Part shown: positions 59,767 through 64,000 of the stretch, in pieces | How positions within the stretch are numbered: position 1 is the stretch's first letter | Layout of the letters: the number at the start of each line of letters is the position of its first letter | DNA from: Azophilus sp965116165 | GTDB lineage: Bacteria > Pseudomonadota > Gammaproteobacteria > Pseudomonadales > Azotimanducaceae | Length of the DNA: 64,000 nt | Direction: 5' to 3' | Assembly: GCA_965116165.1 (NCBI GenBank) | Contig: OZ220484.1 | Span: 1,116,001-1,180,000, forward strand | Program-made: the position numbers and the translations under genes | Notes under the pieces: model-generated | The model's database searches: none | Told to the model about the DNA's origin: nothing | What the model saw: only the letters and a program-made list of their open reading frames with translations

Positions 59767-61221
59767 CCCGTACCCGGAAAAATCGCCTTCGACGTCAAAC
59801 TCGCGTTTGGCGTCGGCCAATTTGCCGAGGGGTTGAAGAATATCGCCCTCGCATCCTTCCTACTATTTTTCTACAACCAGGTGCTGGGTGTTCCGGGCTC
59901 GCTGGCCGGGCTCGCCGTCGGCATCGCGCTGATGATCGATGCTCTTACCGATCCGATTGCGGGTTCCGTATCCGACCATTGGCGATCCCCGCACGGGCGC
60001 CGCCACCCCTTCATGTTCGCCTCGATCATGCCCCTCATGGCCGCGTTTTTTCTGTTGTTCAATCCCCTGGTCAGCAGCGAGTTGGGCCTATTCGTTTGGA
60101 TGGTCGTGTTCTCCATCGCCACCCGGCTGGCGATGTCGCTCTATCACGTACCACACATCGCCCTCGGCGCCGAGATGACGGAAGATTTCGACGACCGCTC
60201 GAAATTGGTCGGTTATCGCATGTTCTTCAGCAACCTGGGCGGGCTGGCCACCTTCGCCCTGGCTTTCCTGCTCTTTTTCATTCCAACACCGGAGTTCGAG
60301 AATGGACAACTGAACCGGGAGGCCTACACGCCATTCGCGTTGCTGCTGTCCATGCTCATGGGCGCCACCATTTTCTGGAGCGCCTGGGGAACCCGATCTG
60401 TCATTCCATTCCTACCCGCGCCGCCGAACGAACCAAGACCAAGCCTGGGCCGGACGCTCTGGCGTGTCGTCCAAGATATCCGCGCCGCCGCGCAGAGCCG
60501 TTCGTTCCGCTGGTTGTTCCTGGGCGTACTCGTTGTCTTTGCCGCGGTAGGCGTTAACCTCGGTCTCGATCTGTACATCTTTACCTACTTTTGGGAATTC
60601 GACCGCGGCACGATGCTGCTGGTCATTCTTGCCTACCCGACCGGTGCGATGCTGGGAACCTTTGTCGCCCCCGCCTTCCTTAGCCGATACGGCAAGAAAA
60701 TGGGTCTGATCTTCGGCTCCCTGTCGTTTCCGCTGTTCCAATCCACGCCGATTATCGCCCGCCTCATGGATTGGTTTCCCGAAAACGGCGACCCTTCCCT
60801 CGCCGTTCTACTAACGGTCCTGCGTCTCGTGCAGGGCGCCTGCACCGCCCAGGCGTTAGTCGCCTACAGTTCGATTGTGGCGGACGTCGTCGATGAACAC
60901 GAGCTTGAGACCGGGCGACGTCGGGAAGGCACCTTCTTCGCCGCCGTTGCGTTTTCCGCCAAGGCCACCTCCGGGCTGGGTGGCGTTGTCGCCGGCATTG
61001 CCCTCGACCTCATCGCCTGGCCCCGCGGTGCCCAAATCCAAACGGCCGCGGATATTCCGCCGGAAACAATCGTCAATCTCGGCCTGGTCTACGGCCCCAT
61101 CATTGCCGCATTCGGCCTCATCGCCGTGTGGTGCTACAGCCACTATCGGCTGACACAGGCACGGCATGCGGAGATACTCAGGCAACTGGCCAGGAGACGA
61201 ACCCCGCCGGTGACCACCTGA
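59764..61221 (+). CDS. GPH-family (glycoside/pentoside/hexuronide) cation symporter
   Basis: 485 residues with 12 likely transmembrane helices. GPH-type MFS signatures: LAFGVGQFAEGLKNIALASF at the N-terminus, ALTDPIAGSVSDHWRSPHGRRHPFM shown here as IAGSVSDHWRSPHGRRHPF, YHVPHIALGAEMTEDFDDRS and SSIVADVVDEHELETGRRREG. Probably a sugar or glycoside:cation symporter in the inner membrane; substrate unknown. The start codon lies at the edge of a truncated family A element, so its expression signals are new or re-made. dsbD-like gene follows. Confidence 0.85.
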   Translation: MPVPGKIAFDVKLAFGVGQFAEGLKNIALASFLLFFYNQVLGVPGSLAGLAVGIALMIDALTDPIAGSVSDHWRSPHGRRHPFMFASIMPLMAAFFLLFNPLVSSELGLFVWMVVFSIATRLAMSLYHVPHIALGAEMTEDFDDRSKLVGYRMFFSNLGGLATFALAFLLFFIPTPEFENGQLNREAYTPFALLLSMLMGATIFWSAWGTRSVIPFLPAPPNEPRPSLGRTLWRVVQDIRAAAQSRSFRWLFLGVLVVFAAVGVNLGLDLYIFTYFWEFDRGTMLLVILAYPTGAMLGTFVAPAFLSRYGKKMGLIFGSLSFPLFQSTPIIARLMDWFPENGDPSLAVLLTVLRLVQGACTAQALVAYSSIVADVVDEHELETGRRREGTFFAAVAFSAKATSGLGGVVAGIALDLIAWPRGAQIQTAADIPPETIVNLGLVYGPIIAAFGLIAVWCYSHYRLTQARHAEILRQLARRRTPPVTT

Positions 61222-61302
61222 TTGTCGCATTGCAAAGGCTCCCCCCAAGCCTTTACATTTGTTCGGCGGAACGCGCCACAAACGCCGAGTCGGTGGGTCG
61301 CA

Positions 61303-63696
61303 GTGCCTGATGACACTCCAGAAATTACGGACACGAAGCCCTCCCCCGCGTTTGTGAACCGGGCTGGTTCAGGGGCCTCTAGCCTCTGGTTGGCGCTCGG
61401 CCTACTGATCTGCGCAATCAACGCCCAAGCCGAGCCGGTCAGGGCTTCCTATTCGCGCGTACAACTCGTTGCCGAACACGCGACCCTGCCGGCAAACGGC
61501 GGTGAGGTAACCATCGGCCTACACATTGAGCCGGACCCGGGCTGGCATGTCTATTGGCTTAATCCGGGAGACGCCGGCCTTCCGGCAACCATGCGGTGGG
61601 ATTTGCCCGTCGGATTCTCCGCTTCCGAATTCCAGTTTCCCGCACCGCATGTCATTCCATTCGGCGAACTCATCACATACGGGTTCGATGCGCCGGTTCT
61701 CCTGCTCGGTGAACTGACGGTGCCTTCCGGCTTGGCGGCGGGCGAATCGGTAGCTTTGTCGGGCAGGGCGCGTTGGGTGGTCTGCGACGATGAACTCTGC
61801 GTCCCGGAAAGGTCGTCCCTATCATTGACGCTGCCGGTTGGCAAGCGGGTCACCGACCCCAATCAGGCCGACCGATTTGCCGCCGCACGAGCGAAATTGC
61901 CGGAATCGGTCGATTGGTCCGCGCATTTTGAACTCTTGGAGGATTCGACGCGCCCGGCCGGAGAAACACCCCAATCCGCATTTGGGGTGGCGCGGCGAAC
62001 ACAAGCACAACGAGTGCTCGTGACGGTGGCAACACCCCAACCCGCCAAAGATCTGCACCATCCCTACTTGTTTGTGGCGACGCGCCACCTCGTCGAATAC
62101 GGGCGGCAGACGGCAACCGCCACCAAAAACAACTTGGTATTCGCCATGGATGCCGGGAATCGGGCAGCGCAAGCAACCGATTTCAAGGCGGTGCTGACTT
62201 ATGCGGACGGTGCGGGTACCACGCAAGCCGCTCAACTCCATGTAGAAAGCCTAAACGGCAGCAATGCGCATGCAAAATCGGACACCGCGACCCTCCCCCG
62301 GGAGACGCCGCCAACGCATAGCACACAAGCGGCATCCATCCCGCCAACGCCATCTGCGAACACAATGCAAACACCACCGCCATGGAACGCGCAAGCGGCA
62401 TCCACACCATTGTCGGCGCACACCGGCATGTCGCTTGCCATGGCATCGCTCTTTGCCTTTATCGGCGGCATCCTGCTAAACCTGATGCCCTGCGTGTTTC
62501 CCGTGCTGAGCATCAAGGCGCTGAGCCTAGTTTCCACAGCGCATGCAAACCAACGCCTTGCCAGACTGAGCGGCCTGCTCTACACCATCGGTATTCTGAT
62601 CGCCTTCGCGCTAATCGGCGTTGTTTTGATGAGCTTGAGGGGTGCCGGGCAGGCGGCGGGTTGGGGATTTCAGTTGCAGTCGCCAATCGTGAACCTCGGG
62701 CTCGCATTGTTGATGTTGGCGATTGCCCTGAATTTGCTTGGCGTCTACGAATTTGGCGCACGCGCAGCCGGCATCGGGCAGTCTCTCGGCCAGGGCGATG
62801 AGCGTAAATCGGCCTTTTTTACCGGGCTTTTGGCGGTCGTGGTGGCAACGCCCTGCACCGCCCCTTTCATGGCGGGCGCGCTGGGTTATGCCCTGGTGCA
62901 GCCCGCCTTTGTCGCGCTCGGCATCTTCATGGCACTGGGTTTGGGACTCGCTTTCCCCTATTTGCTGGTCAGCTTTGTTCCCGCATTCGGGCGCATGTTG
63001 CCTAGGCCCGGTGCCTGGATGGCCCGGTTTCGGAGTACGCTCGCGTTTCCGATGTTCGCAACCAGCCTTTGGCTGCTGTGGATCATGGGCAAGCAACTGG
63101 GCGTCGATTCGATGGCGATGGGCCTGCTCGCCGCGCTCCTGTTCGCTTTGGCGCTGTGGGCCTACGGGCAGATCCACGGCAGCCAACGGCGCTGGGCTTG
63201 GGGAGGCCTCGCCGTCGGGGCGCTGATCGCCACACTCACCGCCGGTGCTGCGATTGAGCGCTACAAGGCCGAGCCCGCCAAGCCGGCGAATGGCCCGGTC
63301 GGAATGTTGGGCCAGCTCGAACTGGAACGCTTTACTCCCGAACGACTAGCGGATTATGTGGACACCGGGCAGCCGACCTTCGCCTACTTCACGGCGGACT
63401 GGTGCGTCAATTGCAAGCTCAACGAGCGGGTGGCACTGGCATCCGACGCGGTCGGGCGGGCATTTCGAGAACGTGGCATCAAGGTCTTGGTGGGTGATTG
63501 GACCAATGAAGACCCGACAATTTCCGAATGGCTCGGCCGTTATGGCCGCGCCGGAGTGCCGCTTTATCTCTATTTCCCGGCGGGATCGACACTCGGCGAT
63601 GCCAGGGTGCTGCCGCAAGTGCTCATTCCCGAAATGGTCGTTGACGCTATCAAACAAGCCGACCACGGCACCGACGATTGGAACGCCCCTGATTAA
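61303..63696 (+). CDS. thiol:disulfide interchange protein DsbD (ScsB-like)
   Basis: About 797 residues from GTG 61303 (GGTGGG upstream); the frame is open from TTG 61222. A hydrophobic stretch LWLALGLLICAINAQA gives the signal peptide. The N-terminal domain is of the ScsB/DsbD-alpha type with a CDDELC disulphide pair. Transmembrane part has the redox cysteines in NLMPCVFPVLSIKAL and VVATPCTAPFMAGA, and a C-terminal thioredoxin-like domain has TADWCVNCKLNERVALAS. It passes electrons from cytoplasmic thioredoxin to the periplasm. The stop codon lies in family A sequence (63680 on). Confidence 0.9.
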   Translation: MPDDTPEITDTKPSPAFVNRAGSGASSLWLALGLLICAINAQAEPVRASYSRVQLVAEHATLPANGGEVTIGLHIEPDPGWHVYWLNPGDAGLPATMRWDLPVGFSASEFQFPAPHVIPFGELITYGFDAPVLLLGELTVPSGLAAGESVALSGRARWVVCDDELCVPERSSLSLTLPVGKRVTDPNQADRFAAARAKLPESVDWSAHFELLEDSTRPAGETPQSAFGVARRTQAQRVLVTVATPQPAKDLHHPYLFVATRHLVEYGRQTATATKNNLVFAMDAGNRAAQATDFKAVLTYADGAGTTQAAQLHVESLNGSNAHAKSDTATLPRETPPTHSTQAASIPPTPSANTMQTPPPWNAQAASTPLSAHTGMSLAMASLFAFIGGILLNLMPCVFPVLSIKALSLVSTAHANQRLARLSGLLYTIGILIAFALIGVVLMSLRGAGQAAGWGFQLQSPIVNLGLALLMLAIALNLLGVYEFGARAAGIGQSLGQGDERKSAFFTGLLAVVVATPCTAPFMAGALGYALVQPAFVALGIFMALGLGLAFPYLLVSFVPAFGRMLPRPGAWMARFRSTLAFPMFATSLWLLWIMGKQLGVDSMAMGLLAALLFALALWAYGQIHGSQRRWAWGGLAVGALIATLTAGAAIERYKAEPAKPANGPVGMLGQLELERFTPERLADYVDTGQPTFAYFTADWCVNCKLNERVALASDAVGRAFRERGIKVLVGDWTNEDPTISEWLGRYGRAGVPLYLYFPAGSTLGDARVLPQVLIPEMVVDAIKQADHGTDDWNAPD

Positions 63697-63740
63697 TCCC
63701 ATAGTCGCGGTATCCAAGTTCCTGTAGTCACGACACACTA
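63680..63740 (+). repeat. family A left-end fragment at the dsbD stop
   Basis: GGAACGCCCCTGATTAATCC and TAGTCGCGGTATCCAAGTTC resemble the left half of family A; it codes for the last residues NAPD and the stop of dsbD, then is disrupted. Confidence 0.65.
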
Positions 63741-63745
63741 TTTAA

Positions 63746-63844
63746 GGAACCTCTGACCAATCCTGTAGTCGGGGCATCCAGTTTAATAAAATCAAAAGCT
63801 TACGATTAGCTCAATACTGTTCCATCGACTTGTTCAGACCTTCC
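63746..63844 (+). repeat. MITE-like family A, copy 13
   Basis: Complete 99-bp forward copy, GGAACCTCTGACCAATCC to AGACCTTCC, with TTAA at the left (63742-63745) and TTAA one base past the right end (63846-63849). Confidence 0.85.
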
Positions 63845-63920
63845 CTTAATAACGTGCCTCTCAACATGCCTCAACCAATACTATATGGCCGTCCAATTCG
63901 TGTTGATCGGCCAAGGAGGC

Positions 63921-64000
63921 GTGACCATGCGGCAACCCCCAGCCGGCTTTCTCGAATGGACGCGAAAGTTCGCCAATCAGGCTGAGGCAGGCCTGTGGCA
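63921..64000 (+). CDS. transposase-like N-terminus (runs off the window)
   Basis: Starts GTG 63921 or ATG 63927 with AAGGAGG upstream; visible sequence MRQPPAGFLEWTRKFANQAE. The same sequence with upstream flank occurs as a fragment at 46033-46128, which marks it as a mobile gene. FLEW followed by a helical F..E..C region is usual at the N-terminus of IS1595-family transposases; the catalytic part lies outside the window. Confidence 0.55.
   Translation, partial: MTMRQPPAGFLEWTRKFANQAEAGLW

Overview
The window looks like chromosomal DNA of a gammaproteobacterium of moderately high GC. Supporting genes are lpxC, the pspF / pspABC set, the dnaX-ybaB-recR order, an hvfABC cluster, DsbD and a type III pantothenate kinase. 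Nothing in the sequence fixes a genus. The chromosome is unusually full of short non-coding mobile repeats.

Layout. (1) 1-9692: a tightly packed, mostly overlapping plus-strand operon that looks like a defence locus: the end of a SLOG-domain protein, a MTH538-type TIR protein, a 41-residue small ORF, two unknown proteins, a metallo-beta-lactamase-fold hydrolase, a DUF1156-type DNA methylase and a PLD-SNF2 helicase. (2) 9983-19195: an SDR oxidoreductase, decayed gene pieces (RTX tails, a flavin reductase fragment) and two RTX calcium-binding repeat proteins of about 1709 and 707 residues. (3) 19925-26403: a lipoprotein and an M48 protease, an orphan DUF433 antitoxin whose PIN toxin is cut off at tRNA-Ala, coaX, an acyl-CoA synthetase and a ketopantoate-reductase-like gene. 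(4) 26543-38552, mostly minus strand: gltX, lpxC, a TerB-like gene (plus strand), the hvfABC metallophore RiPP cluster, a RimK-like ligase / 7TM-transglutaminase / aspartic-protease trio, and a VWA / MoxR pair. (5) 38860-43757: rnd, recR, ybaB, dnaX. (6) 44256-47351: pspC, pspB, pspA facing pspF. (7) 47436-51702: tRNA-Ser, a DUF1640 coiled-coil protein built of 54-bp repeats, a secreted protein and a three-gene YaaW-like operon. (8) 52293-59551: orphan vsr, then thiamine synthesis genes thiD, thiE, a tenI-like gene, a TPP riboswitch, thiC, thiO, thiS, thiG. (9) 59764-64000: a GPH-family transporter, a DsbD/ScsB-like protein and the start of a transposase-like gene.

The main original observation is two families of about 100-bp MITE-like elements. 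Family A (99 bp, ends GGAACCTCTGATTAATCC and GGAAGGTCTGAACAATTC) is flanked by 4-bp direct repeats such as TTAA, CTAG, CTAA, TATG and TATT. Family B (98-101 bp, ends GGGACTTATATACATAAG and GGGAATTATATCGATGGG) is flanked by 8-bp direct repeats at four of six full copies. B is nested inside A twice and A inside A once. Several elements supply real parts of genes: stop codons of hvfB, terB and dsbD, start codons of hvfC and the transporter, the ribosome binding site of recR. One sits next to the psp promoter. A second pattern is short local duplication of gene edges. The DNA suggests a genome shaped by small-element mobility and slippage or recombination between short repeats.
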